Positions 10,997 through 21,879 are shown, counted from the first letter of the stretch. The stretch is DNA of 23,372 bases from Actinidia chinensis (GCA_009663005.1 VIGQ01000928.1:2501-25872); one strand, 5' to 3'. Notes: generated by a model from the sequence alone, not told the origin. Numbers and translations: made by a program.

Positions 10997-10997
<1 letters not shown>
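9343..10997. other. Upstream side of the NLR pseudogene; nothing recognised
   Basis: This is where the promoter of the minus-strand NLR would lie, but I see no clear TATA box or transcript start. An AATTTTTCAG|GTGAC junction at about 9330 resembles a splice acceptor just before the coiled-coil region, so a short upstream exon is possible but unproven. The rest, to 10997, is AT-rich intergenic DNA. The open frame at 9622-9807 looks like chance. Confidence 0.4.
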
Positions 10998-11036
<39 letters not shown>

Positions 11037-11047
11037 TATATAGAGAT

Positions 11048-11082
<35 letters not shown>
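10998..11082. repeat. Compound (AT)n-(GA)n microsatellite
   Basis: An almost pure AT/TA run (10998-11041, broken once by AATA) passes directly into a GA run with interspersed GATA (11041-11082). Such compound arrays are common in plant intergenic DNA and vary in length between individuals. The minus-strand open frame across it (10892-11134) translates the repeat into Ile-Tyr and Ser-Leu runs and is not a gene. Confidence 0.9.
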
Positions 11083-12939
11083 ATGAAAATAAAACAAAAA
11101 ACAAACACAATAAATATAAAATTACCTTCACCATGTCATAATTAGAACAGTCCTACTTCTTTAGCTTTGCTTGAGGTTTTCCTTGAGAGGTACAACTTGT
11201 GAAAATCGAACAACTTTCACCTAAGCATTCAGGTTAGTTCCTTTAGAGATTCATAACATTTAAGGTAATATTAATAATATTAAAAAATATCAAAACATTA
11301 TATTCATTGTTACAATTTCCTAGAGCTTTAATACCGAGTATTATTGACCAAAATGACTTTTAGTATGACAAATAATTATCAACCGACTGAGAGGAACAAG
11401 TCAAAAAATAATTTTAGATTAGTAATGTAGGAAAACGCTAAACAAACACACTAGTTAATGGGTGTATGTGAAGTGTGCAGCAACAAACTGTATAGAAATA
11501 TCTGAAAAGTACAAAAAAATTGTCAAAAGTGCACTTTAACAATGTGTAAGCAATGTATGAAGGTTTAAAATTTTTTTTTAGTCCTTATTAGTCACCTTTA
11601 ACCACCATTCAGAAATTAGGTCGGTTTGGCAGTTATCACAAACTTGTAATATATGCTTATTCGTGCGACGTTTCCAACTGTAACTCAAACTCTGTGACCT
11701 TAGTTTTTCCTTGATTTTGAGGCATCTTATTTTAATAAATTTTCTTAATTTTTTGTTAAAAGTTGATGTTTTTCAACTGATTAGACCATGCATGTGTTTA
11801 TTCTACTTTTAAAACTTAGAAAATCTCATTTACCAGCTGCTTGGACAAAAAATATCAAATTAGTACCATATAATGCATAAATAAATCACCATTTTAACTC
11901 TTATTTTTTAAAAAAAAAAACCTTCATAGTAACATACCCGGACTTCTGGTACCCCACCTCTTCTTCTTAGTCTTCCATAAATAAAAAAAAAAACTAACCA
12001 AAACTGAAAAACGTCACTAGAATTAATTGTTTACAACCCTCTTTAGTAGTTAGCAGCCATAACTTACGGAAGAAATTCACTAAATAATCTAACTTAACTT
12101 AAGCCGTAATTTGAGAAAAAAAATAGTAAAATAAATCTTCAATCAGATTAATTCGTTAGAACTTAGACCGACTTATCATGTTGGTTAAATTTTTTGTGTA
12201 ACTTCCTAACTATATACTAACCAACATCTAATCCTTTTGCAAGATCACTTCCTCCCAATGGGACCCTCAATAGTATTAGGGAAATTTTCATATAGCCATC
12301 CTTGTGGAAAAATATTTCAATCAATGGATTCAGTCTTACGGGAGGCATACAGTTAGATGGTTTTTTTACATTGGATCAAATTAGATACTTTCTGGATAAA
12401 TTGACAACATCTAACAATAATTTTTGGGAATGAGAATGAATTATAAATTATTTATTGACAACGATTTATTTATATCAACTTTAACATTTGGTGAAAACTT
12501 TCATCTACCATACTTTAGGTTAAGATTCCTTCCTTAAAAAATTACAAAGAATCAGAATTAGAAAAACTTTGTCTGTGAATTGAAGAAAAACAACTTGAGT
12601 GATGTATTCCCTATGGATTGGGGAAGAAGGGAGGGATTGGGTCTTGTTGTCAGTTTGGTATAGTGGCTTCACTTGAAATCAATTATTCAATTAGCGCTTA
12701 TAGCTGGCTTCACTTTAACCCCATTATTCAATCTCTGCTTAGGGTTAACTACACTTTGCATCCATGAATTATTATCAATTCTCGCTTTGGCCTTCTAACT
12801 AATTAATTTTTCGCACATTGACCTTTAATTATAGGAGGTTAGCAATCAACCTCAATCGTTAATGTTCGCCAATTGCGACTATATTTTACCGTTGTGCCCA
12901 TGCTGGAACATATGGCATAATGACTCAAAAATTCGAAAC
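11083..12939. other. Intergenic, no gene recognised
   Basis: I see AT-rich DNA without a recognisable gene. The segment at 12735-12890 (GGGTTAACTACACTTTGCAT at its start) resembles the GGGTTAA-x-x-ACTTTG ends that recur in plant DNA transposons. I find no matching opposite end, so no element is called. Confidence 0.35.
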
Positions 12940-13212
12940 TACAAAACGATAAAAAAGAAAAATCTAAACCCACCCTAAAACCAATACCCACCTAAGACCC
13001 ATGACCCTTGACACCCAAGACCAGCACGTAAACCCAAATAACCACCACACCTACTCAAATCACCATGGAAGTGTCAAAAACCACTTCCACCACCAACACT
13101 ACCATCATCAACACGCCACACACCATCACATTAAACCCTCATCACCATGCACGCGCACTCACAAACACACGACGCGAGCAAGCGAGAGAGAATTCAAACC
13201 CTAACTCAAAAC
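12940..13212 (+). other. A/C-rich, strand-asymmetric tract
   Basis: The plus strand is dominated by A and C, with few T and very few G (many CCACC, ACCAC and CATCAC words). The open frame at 13001-13204 reads as a His/Asn/Thr-rich peptide because CAN codons predominate. It has no domain, and I take it as composition-driven. The tract ends in CGCGAGCAAGCGAGAGAGAA. Confidence 0.4.
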
Positions 13213-13833
13213 GCTAAGAGAATCTCATAATCCAAAATATTCAAAAACCATTTTGGAGACACAAAATATTATTTTTATTCCAAAAGTGAGTTTAACAATG
13301 CTTTTCTATTCCCACCAACTCTACCCCCAAAAACTATTTTCATCTCTAAAAAGAAAATAAAAATGAGAGGATGACATCATTTTCAATGTCCTTGTGCCAC
13401 CTACTTTATTCAAACTTATTTTTGTCCATTATAAGGCGGGGGGACTTTTTTTTTGCCTACAGGTTACTTAGTACTCTCCAATAAAGAAAAATAGAATTTG
13501 ACGGTTGAAACAAGGATGTATATTGGTAAAAGCAGTTTCAAAGAATTAGAATCTAGCTAACACAACTATTGGGGTGGTTGTTGCCATAATGGGGAGACAA
13601 GTCAAAGAGAAACATCTGTTGCCACGGTTTTTAGGCTTGGCAAACTTTATTAAGGTTTTAAAATTTCTTAACGAGATCCAAATACCCCGCTGTTAGCCTG
13701 ACATAGAGTTGTCTTTTTTTTTTCTTCAATTATTTTTTTAAATATAATTTTCTAAAATTTTTCACAAACACTTATGAAAGCATTAATAGAGATTTTAGCT
13801 ACCAATCATGAAAATTTAAAAATTTGAAACAGG

Positions 13834-13864
<31 letters not shown>

Positions 13865-14535
13865 GCAAATACCTTCTGCCATGCGGAAGTCAATAAGCTG
13901 CTATTTCTTTGGCCTGCTCCCTTAGATCGGGACAAAACAAAAATGCCGGGATATCTTTCACCTGTCAGTCATGGATCATGTTAGTTCATTTGGAGATAGG
14001 CACCATCATATTAAGATATAATGGATAATGAAAACTAATATTAAAAAATAAAAATATCATATTCACCTGGTAGAATTTTAAGACCGATTAATGACCTAGA
14101 ATACACTGTAATATTACTTAAGCACTTAACATCGGCCTACAGAGAAAAATGGTTGTTAGAGGGGCCCCCCACGTTAAACAACTGGTTGACTTGTTTTTTT
14201 CCTTTTTTAGGTCGTCGGCTGGTGAGGTTTTGAATTTTCTGCGACCACAACGGGATTGAGTCGGCGAGTGAAAAATATATACCCAACCCAAACCCAACCC
14301 GTATATTATTTACACACTATATTAAATTATATAACTATGTTGCTAATATGTAGTTTTCTCTCAAGAAAAAAATATTTTTAAAGGTGAAAGTTATGTTTCC
14401 CTAACTTTCTATTTAATGCTTATTGTGTGATATGATGAAAATATAAGAAGCTGGTTTAAACTGTAACTATTTGGACCTCATTTTAGTATTAATTTTGTTG
14501 TCTTGAGAATATTGTTAATGTTTTTGGGTTTGCAG
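13213..14535. other. Intergenic, no gene recognised
   Basis: No gene is seen. Short patches stand out: GGCGGGGGGAC followed by a T run at 13435-13455, GGGGCCCCCC at 14161-14170, and a CCCAACCCAAACCCAACCC stretch at 14283-14301. Confidence 0.35.
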
Positions 14536-14640
14536 GCGCGGATAGCGTTGGAATACCATCCCAAGTAGAGAAGTTTCCGGTAAGCGTCGAGGTTGGGAGA
14601 CTTGCAAAATACCCGATGGCTGCCTATCCTATATATGGAT
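14536..14640 (+). other. Exon-like GC-richer island, unidentified
   Basis: A roughly 100-bp block of near-balanced base composition sits in AT-rich DNA. It follows TTTGGGTTTGCAG, a good splice-acceptor context, and GTAAGC starts at 14580, a good donor, so 14536-14579 could be a 44-nt exon. If read through, one frame stays open for 34 codons (ADSVGIPSQVEKFPVSVEVG and onward) to a TGA at 14640-14642. I recognise no protein family. It may be a fragment of a captured or dead gene, or chance. Confidence 0.2.
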
Positions 14641-14642
14641 GA

Positions 14643-15384
14643 TAGTTCAATGTTATAAAATAAATATATAGAAATATGCTGAAAGGTACATTTAAAATGT
14701 TTAAATTGTGATATCAAGTTCTAATATTTTTGAGCAGTAAGTAGACGTTAACCAGAAATCGCACCAGACTTTGTTACATGACTACTATATCCCCACCATC
14801 CTTAATTTTTTTGTCTATTTGGCGCAGATTTAATTTTTTAAGGAGCCTAATTAAAACACACTTTAATATTTCAACTTTTTAAAAATTAGTCTTCATCAAC
14901 TTAAAAGTCCCACAAGTGAAAAATTAGAATTGTCACATCAATTTAAAATTGAAAGAGTAAAGTAGAAAATCTATAATATTTTTCCCTTTATTAACTTTTA
15001 AAAGTGAGCAAACATTTTAAAACATTCAAAAAATCCGAACAAAATAGAGATGGACGGAAGCCTATAAACACACAAATAAAACGAGCAAGCCTATGATAAA
15101 CAAGCATAGGAAGAAATATTTTATTACCCATTTTATTTGTCAAAGTCATCCATTCTTAGACACTAAAGATCCCAGTAAGAAGCCTAATACAACTTATATG
15201 GACTCAGTTAAAAAATGTAATTAATACACAAATTACTATACTCACTAAGAAGGACGTTCTTTTTTTGATAAATTATTGAAGGTCTAAAAAAATGAAAGAG
15301 TTAAATACCACCTCCCTTGATAAAGATTTGTGAACAATGATTTTGCCTATTTTGCTTTTGTGAACTTTTTTAATTACTCTACTC
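14643..15384. other. Intergenic, no gene recognised
   Basis: AT-rich DNA. A small inverted repeat (CCTATG...CATAGG) lies at 15089-15110. No coding signal is visible. Confidence 0.35.
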
Positions 15385-15690
15385 ACCTTGAACTAAAAAA
15401 AAAAGAAGAAATAGATCACAAATTGAAAATTCATTAAAAATAATAAAGGCATAACTAGCCAGAAAAACAAACTATTTACGTTCAAGGGCAGAAAACATAC
15501 AAAGATAAAAAAAAATAGAGAGAAAATTTACTGCGTGAATATCATTTGTAATCACCCAACCTCCCCCCCAATTATAATGGAATCCCAACGTTTGGAGTCA
15601 TAAGATGTAAGTTTCAGTCGCCGAAAAAGATGCTAAGAATCCACATAGAAATAAGAGTCCTCACTCATTTTCTCAGATCCGATCGCAGAG
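15385..15690 (+). repeat. Repeat family fragment (copy E)
   Basis: This matches the middle of the large copy at 17880-19270 in the same orientation. Shared words in order include TTAAAAATAATA, AGAAAAACAAACT, AAATTTACT, GTAATCACC-CC, the ACATAGAAATAA stretch, and CTCACTCATTTTCTC followed by GATCG. The copies differ by many substitutions and small indels. The family shows no coding capacity that I can recognise and may be part of a non-autonomous retrotransposon. Confidence 0.6.
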
Positions 15691-15904
15691 AAATTGCGAA
15701 AACAGATCTCGATCTTGCAGAGGAAATCGGAGAACGAAAATAAATCTGGAAGACTTGCAAACGAGGCCTTTGGACGATCAACGGAGTACCATGAAGAACC
15801 CGTGGAAAATATGGAGAAAGCACCAGACGACTTACAAAGCTTTTGATTTCATTCATGATAGAATCATGGGGAGGAAATGACGAGGTCGTACATGCATTGC
15901 ATAA
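15691..15904. other. Gap between repeat copies, open on both strands
   Basis: Between copies E and D lies a segment of more balanced composition, open on the minus strand for 63 codons (15665-15856). It is also open on the plus strand for about 50 codons, ending at a TGA near 15879. Neither frame gives a protein I recognise. The large copy at 18680 onward does not clearly share it. Confidence 0.25.
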
Positions 15905-16790
15905 AAAAAATACACATACTCCTGAGGTTCCTAAAAATACAAATATTTCCCTAGTAGTTTAACTTTTTTGGTTGCTCAAGTCAGGAAGAACTAAAAAAGT
16001 AAAAAATTTAGTTACAAACTTAAAAAAAAACATATTAAAAAATAATAGCACAACGATCAAGGCATAAATAATTGAAAAACAAACAATTTAAAATAGGAAA
16101 CCAAATGGCTAGTAAACAACAAAGATTAAAAAAAAGAAAATTTACTATGGGAATAATGTAATACTAATCACGTGGGTGTTTTTTTATAAGAAACTTGAGC
16201 AAACAAATTATTTCAATTATTTAAAAAGACGCAAGAATGCAATACATATATAAGAAGTAAATATATTATACACTTAAAAAAACACACACAACATAAGGAC
16301 TACTCGACTCGTTTTCTCCAAATCCAATAGGATTCAATTTTGGCGGATCCACCACTTACTCCAATTTAATATTTGCAACGAAATATCTTAATCAATTTTA
16401 AAAAAAACTATAAGAGACAAGTTCTATAATTTATTAGAAATTTCAAGGGAAGTAAGTAGCAATTTACTCATAATTTTTTATGCGATGGGTTATAATTTAG
16501 GTGGGTATACATTTGTATCCACCTGCCGTAATTTCCCCCAATACTTATTCACCTACCCCACTCACTTCACCAACTAAATTACAAATATCACCCCTGAGAT
16601 TTTAGTCCAAATACGTCTAGCTCTCGTCATTCTGACAATTATAGATTCTCCTTATCACTTAACAGAATTAAAAGCAAACGAAGTAAACAATGACCAATAA
16701 ATCCCTTACACCGGTTACCCAAAGTAAACAAATAAAAATAAAAAATTATCTCTCTCTCCACAACTTGGAGAGAAGAGAGAGAGAGATGGG
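15905..16790 (+). repeat. Repeat family copy D
   Basis: From CTGAGGTTCCTAAAAATACA onward this block follows the second half of the copy at 18235-19270. Shared landmarks are CTAGTAGTTTAACTT, GTTGCT-AGTCA, GAACTAAAAAAGTAAAA, ATAATAGCA, AATCAAGGCATAAATAATT, TCAAGGGAAGTAA, CCCACTCAC, ATATCACCC-TGAGATTT, and ACAATAAATCCC near the end. It stops being comparable near a CT/GA-rich stretch at 16751-16789. Same orientation as the other copies. Confidence 0.7.
16751..16789. repeat. CT and GA microsatellite arms forming a hairpin
   Basis: A TCTCTCTCTCC run and a GAGAGAAGAGAGAGAGAGA run flank CACAACTT, so they can pair as a stem-loop. This lies at the distal edge of repeat copy D. Confidence 0.6.
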
Positions 16791-17405
16791 AGCAATTGGC
16801 GAGTCATTGCTGGCTTTACCCACAGGAGCTTATTTTATTTGATCACTAGCTAAATGAAAAAGACAGAACCACAAAAATTTGACCCACTTTTACCCCTCTC
16901 ATTTAAATTAACATATTTTATCCCCTGCTTTCTATTAGGTACTCGTTGGAGTGAATTAACAAGCAAATTAATAATCACCTAGATAGTGAGACCACCAAAA
17001 ATGTTAAGAGACTACGAATAGACTCTTAAAAGACCAATTAGAGGTGATTCAAAGTAGTGTGAAATGCTCCAAAGTAGGGATAAATTATATTTATTAATCT
17101 CCACCTTTACACTTTTACTTAAATTATATTTACCACGCATTGTTTCAATCAATTATTTTGCTTTAGTCGTCCTAACGATTCACGTGAACTTATTTCTATG
17201 AAGTCACATGTCTCAATCTCTCACTTAATTGAACAACAAATAAATATATAAAAATATCGAAGACACATGAAATAATATGTAAAAAGTTTTTTCATTATTA
17301 ATAAATGGTATAAAGTAAAATTTTAATAGAAATATAATAGTAAAATTTTAATAGAAGTATAGGATAAAGCCCCAGTGCAACATAATAAGTAATTTTCTTA
17401 GTTCT
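16791..17405. other. Spacer with a 25-bp tandem duplication
   Basis: This is AT-rich spacer between repeat copies. Bases 17314-17338 and 17339-17363 are a direct tandem duplication (AGTAAAATTTTAATAGAAAT against AGTAAAATTTTAATAGAAGT), period 25. No gene is seen. Confidence 0.55.
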
Positions 17406-17540
17406 TGATTATATTTCTTGCAGAATTACTGGAGGTCCATTTGGGAGGCAATGATGAGGAAGGTTGATAGAATGCAAGGTAGGGGCAAGATTATGAAAAG
17501 CTGGGTGCTTTCCAGTTGATTAGGAGAATGTGGGGTGGTA
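17406..17540 (+). repeat. Repeat family fragment C (5' end only)
   Basis: It starts ATTATATTTCTTGCAGAATT, then ACTGGAGGTCCATTTGGGAG, GATAGAATGCAAGG, GGCAAGATTATGAAAAGCTG and GTTGATTAG. These match the first 120 bases of the copies at 17880 and 22507. Beyond about 17540 the similarity stops. The TTCTTGCAG start looks like a splice acceptor, and one frame (starting NYWRSIWEAMMRKVDRM) stays open for about 30 codons, so the family may derive from a gene fragment. Confidence 0.65.
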
Positions 17541-17879
17541 AATCTTTTTCGCAGGTGTAACAGTCAAAAAGTAGTGTGGATCAGCCAAAATAATCAAAAG
17601 TAGAATGCGGAAGCCACATAATGAAGTAGCACCCTTTGCGGCATCCGATGGTCAGTTGGGTTATTGCGAATTTTTTTAGTGGTTATTGTGAATCTGTTAG
17701 GTAAGTGATAATGAACTAGAAAGTTGCTCGAGCTATAACCGAAGCTAAAGTTTATTTAAGAGTTAATTTGTTATTTAAAATTTAAGTCAAAGATTAATTT
17801 TAAAAATTTATTAGTTTTTCAAATCAAAGTGACATTATCTCGTTCGTCCTTGAAACAGCTATTTAATAGTTGTTGAAAA
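17541..17879. other. Spacer between repeat copies
   Basis: No gene is seen. A local near-duplication occurs at 17659-17700 (GGTTATTGCGAATTTTTTTA and GGTTATTGTGAATCTGTTAG). Confidence 0.35.
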
Positions 17880-19270
17880 ATTATATTTCTAGCAGCTTAT
17901 TGGAGGTCCCATTTGGGAGGAAAAGGAAGAGGAAGTCGATTAGAAGGAAAGGGCAAGATTATGAAAAGTTGAGTGCTTTTAGGTTGATTAGACATCCAGT
18001 GTGGTTATGTTGTGCCTTAAATTGATACACGTTAATACGTAAGAGCACAGGAAAAACCGCACATACAGACACCAATAATTTATGAGGTTCAGCAACTTAT
18101 TTATGTACTATTGAAAAATATTCGGAAAACAAATAATTTCAAAAATAATTTTCGTTTATCACAATAAGATACAATAAATTAAATTTACAGAAAATAAATG
18201 CAGAAACAAATTAAAAGAGATACAAACATTTTTCCTGAGGTTTCTTAAAAATCAAATATTGCTAGTAGCCTTAACTTTCAGTTGCTTAGTCATGATTAAC
18301 TAAAAAAAGTAAAAGGCAATAGTTACAAACTCAAAAAAATTATTAAAAATAATAGCAAACCAAATCAAGGCATTATAAATAATTAGAAAAACAAACTAAT
18401 TTAAATTAGGAGGAAACAAACGGCTAGAAAAACAACCAAGATTATTAAAAAAAAATGAAAAAATTTACTATGTGCAATATATAATCACTAATACCCACCT
18501 TATTATACACCCAAGGGTCCGTTGTTTGGATAATAGTGGGTGTTTTTGATAAAAAATAAATTGAGTGAAAAATTATTTTAATTAATTAAAAAGAGATAAG
18601 AAACGCGAGTCATAAAGCACATAGAAATAAAATTACTCACTCATTTTCTCCATATCGATCGTATTCGATCCTCGTAGAGAAGTCAAAGAACTGCGGATGA
18701 TAATTAATATGAAATGCTAATAATTAAGTATCACCAATGTGATTATTTAGTATTAGTTGATGGTTAGCTAGGCAAAGTTTGCATTCGTTCATAGTTAAAA
18801 ACTATTTAGCAAACTAAAATTGTGTCCTAATTTTGTATAGAAGATCATTTAACAATAAAATTTTATAGTGCACCAGAAAACAGGAAAATACTTTAGTTAA
18901 TTGTAAAAAACTACAGAAAATGTCTATACTATTAGAATCTCAAGGGAAGTAAATATAATTTCTCATAAAATGAAATGAGGTACATGACTTTGAGTCGGTG
19001 ATCCGCCATTTCTATGCACCTTCCTCGTCATTTGTCTTATAATTACCAATCTAGCCCCACTCACTCTATCAAGTTAAATTACAATATCACCCATGAGATT
19101 TAGTAAATACATTCTACTTCTTCGTTAATTTTGAAAATTCAAATTATCCCCCTTACCACTTCACAGATTTGAAAAAGCAAGGAAGTGAATAGAACAATAA
19201 ATCCCCAAACACGTTCACGCATAGTAACAAATAAAAAAAATTAATATTTGTGTCTCCTTCCACCTCCACC
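17880..19270 (+). repeat. Longest copy of the repeat family (copy B)
   Basis: This is the fullest copy, about 1.4 kb. It starts with ATTATATTTCTAGCAG and GGAGGTCCCATTTGGGAGGA. It continues through GAGCACAGGAAAAACCGCAC and TTTATGAGGTTCAGCAACTT, resembling the CACAGAAACAC / TTTATGAGGTTCAGCAA words common in plant LTR-type repeats. The remainder is AT-rich and shared with copies D and E. Arms at 18493-18506 and 18530-18541 (ACCCACCTTATTAT and ATAATAGTGGGT) can form a hairpin that is also present in copy A. No coding sequence is recognised. I cannot define its ends or a target-site duplication, so the class is open. Confidence 0.7.
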
Positions 19271-20317
19271 TCCCATAGCCTATCTCCGCCATAACAATTA
19301 CCATCGTAAGCTCGAAGGGTGCGGATTGGAGCAAGTATTTAAAAATTTTAAATATTTTAAATTTAATAACATACTAAAATTATTTGAAAATTTAAATGCG
19401 AGAGCTAGGAATAACAAGAGAAACTAAATAAAATTTTAAAAAGCTCCACTAATTATATGTGTGTGTATATAATATATATATATGTATCTATAACATATTT
19501 ATATTGTTAATACAACAACATGGTTAAAAACCATTACTTTAAGGACAATCTTAAATTATCTTGTACCATACCAAATATTTTAAAATAAAACATATAATAC
19601 AAATTAGTTGTGATTGGATTTGGACTTTTTTTTTCCCCCCCCCCCCAATTACTTTGTTCCTCTTAGTTATGTATTTAAGTTGTATGATTAATACAGTCGA
19701 TATTGTATGCCCCTCCCAAAGAGTTACTTTTAACGTTTTTGTTTCTATATTTAGCCTATTGCCTTGTTCGAATTTTTATTTAAAAAAAAATGCGTTTTTA
19801 TTCTAAAGATAAGCTACCACCTAAAATAGAATGCGTAAAAATGTGGCAAAATGCGTGTGCTAGTGGCTCCATTGGGTCTATTTAACATCAAAAATTTTTT
19901 TACGCTTTCTACAAAAAGGGTCAGAATTTTGTGACTTTTTTATTTTTTTGATTCATTGTAATTAAACACTAAGCAAAAAAATTAAAATAAAAAAGTTAAA
20001 AAATTAATTTTTTTTTACTTATTTTAAGCAAAAAAAAAATTAAAAAAAAACAATGATAACCAAACCATTAGCATATCAGGGTTGATGATAAAATATTAAA
20101 ATCATTCACAACTTGAGAAAGAGAGAGAGAGAGAGATGAGCGAACAAATGCAAGTGGTTGTGTTACAAGTTTTAAAAAGTAAGAAAAGTCGGTATAATTT
20201 TTCCAAACATCAGGGAAAAATCGTATTAAACGGAAAACCTTAGTGGAGGTGATTGAATTTACCCTAAAATATTGGGGTCCTGAAAATAAGAGAGCTGGAT
20301 GCTCCCACGAAAAACGC
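19271..20317. other. AT-rich spacer with low-complexity runs
   Basis: This holds a TG/TA microsatellite (about 19458-19487), a run of 9 T then 12 C at 19626-19646, A- and T-rich stretches at 19930-20055, and a GA microsatellite at 20112-20137. The open frame at 19561-19806 crosses the homopolymers and has no domain. No gene is seen. Confidence 0.5.
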
Positions 20318-20432
20318 CGCGGGCCCCACCCCCAAATCCTTTCCCCAATTACCCAATTACCCCGTCCTTTTTTTCTCCCAGCACCCCTTCCCCGCCCCCT
20401 CGCCCGAATAACCTCCCAATCGCCCCCTTTTT
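20318..20432 (+). other. C-rich pyrimidine block
   Basis: A strongly C-rich segment (GGGCCCCACCCCCAAATCC, then many CCCC and CCCTTCCCCGCCCCC words) stands abruptly in AT-rich DNA and passes into T-rich sequence up to about 20600. The short proline-rich open frames here (20243-20434, 20299-20481) follow from composition. It could be the decayed edge of a transposon or a structured C-tract. I recognise no gene. Confidence 0.45.
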
Positions 20433-21467
20433 AATTAAAAATTTTTTTTTAGTTTTGTTGTTGTTGTTTTCAATTTTTTAATATTTTTTTATTAAATTTT
20501 TTTTTTCTTTATCTGTTTTTTTTGAAAACATATTTTTGTTATATTTATGTTTCTAATCTTTGTTATTTTTTCTAAAAGAATTTTTTTTTATAATATGAAT
20601 CAAAATTTATTAATATTTTTTTATGACAATAGGAGGCATTGAACATCTATAGGGGGAACAAGATAAGACTAAAAACATATAGGGGGCAACTTCTATTATA
20701 TATATATATATATAATGAAGATATTTTTTAGAGTTCTCATTTATTCATTAAATCACTCTTTTAATTTATACATCAGATTTGATCCATATTTTTTTCGAAA
20801 TCCATAGTTAGAGCACTATGCTGACTAATTCAAATAGTTAGTTTAGACAGCGGAGAGTGATATTCCAAGTGGAGAAAAGAAAACTCTTCCAATAGGTTGT
20901 GACTATACAATTTAAATTTAATATTGATCAAACAAGCATCTGTTATTCTTATTTCGTCATACTATATGGTTCATATATTATCAATTTATTGAACTGTTAA
21001 AAGGACATGATCAATTTACGCACCAAGATAATCTGATAATAGGATTATCGATATGGCAGTCCATTCATAGTACAGTTGATCTTCGGATATAACATGAAAT
21101 ACAAATTGTCACCTGCAGGCAGAGATGAGCAAAAGAGTCTACGACGCATACCTTCTATTTTAGAGGTCATATACTTTAGGATCTAGGGGCATCTAACTCA
21201 ACTACACACACCGGTTCACGCTACAGGTTTTGCAAACTCGAGGGCGTTTGTTCAAAAATTAACCTCCAGATCCACCCATCTTTAACCCTTATTCAAGATA
21301 TAGCAGGGTTATCAATATTTCATTAGGTACACTATTGACATCTAAGCTAAGGGTTATTGTGGATTCGGGCGATAGATTGCATAAGTAGGGTATGATGGAA
21401 CGATTGGGCACAGGTAGGAACTGGACCGCATTAAAGAGATTCAAAAAAATATAAAATTTTATACAAT
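20433..21467. other. T-rich then unassigned intergenic DNA
   Basis: The T-rich region to about 20630 is followed by two similar words, ACATCTATAGGGGGAACAA (20643-20661) and ACATATAGGGGGCAAC (20675-20690). Then comes a (TA)n tract at 20697-20714. From 20715 on I see no gene or known repeat. Confidence 0.4.
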
Positions 21468-21527
21468 GTGCTTTGTCCGGAGTATAATTACGTAAACACT
21501 CTTCTTACATTCACTTGTTTGGTTCTA

Positions 21528-21715
21528 GGTGTCGACATTATTGTCTGTTTTCATGAAGTTTTGCTTTACGAGTCAGGTATCAATAATCTTGTCTGTCTTC
21601 ATGAAACTTTGTTACTGATCTTAGGTGTCGACACTTCATTTAGATTCAAGTCTTTGCTATTATCTTCAAAGTGTCAACATTCTCCCAGAATGTATTTATC
21701 TGATTTTCTTGGACC
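21528..21715 (+). repeat. 48-bp minisatellite, about four units
   Basis: Units begin at 21528 (GGTGTCGACA), 21576 (GGTATCAATA), 21624 (GGTGTCGACA) and 21670 (AGTGTCAACA), with spacings of 48, 48 and 46. The first two also share TTGTCTGT-TTCATGAA-TTTG. The motif recurs outside the array at 21848 (GGTGTCGACA) and 21870 (GGTATCAACA). Because 48 is a multiple of three, the plus-strand open frame 21468-21800 (110 codons) contains a 16-residue repeat: LGVDIIVCFHEVLLYE, then SGINNLVCLHETLLLI, then LGVDTSFRFKSLLLSS. No ribosomal or promoter evidence suggests it is translated. Similar GTGTCGACAC-type repeats occur in plant retroelements, so a decayed element is the likelier source. Confidence 0.6.
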
Positions 21716-21879
21716 ATTTGGCATTGTTCACTTACGCTCTTCGAGATGTCCTTCTCATGATGTGTATGTTCAATTAATTTCATTCCGGAAGAGATTGTAA
21801 TTTAGATTAGATTTTATCAGATTATCAATATAGCCTCCAAATCTAAAGGTGTCGACACTTCATGAAATAGGTATCAACA

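Noticed and set aside
10892..11134. Open frame over the microsatellite
   Set aside because: The translation is only Ile-Tyr and Ser-Leu runs from AT and GA repeats.
14283..14301. Telomere-like repeat (CCCAACCCAAACCC)
   Set aside because: The plant telomere unit is CCCTAAA; this short imperfect CCCAA stretch does not match.
14541..14635. Degenerate 5S rRNA gene
   Set aside because: CCATC, TAAGCGT, TTGGGAGA and GATGGCTGCC recall 5S internal promoter words in order, but spacing differs and the first third does not match.
20243..20481. Proline-rich open frames in the C-rich block
   Set aside because: They follow directly from CCC-rich composition and have no conserved motif.
21528..21715. CRISPR array
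   Set aside because: The 48-bp units are contiguous diverged repeats with no separate unique spacers, and the setting is a plant genome.
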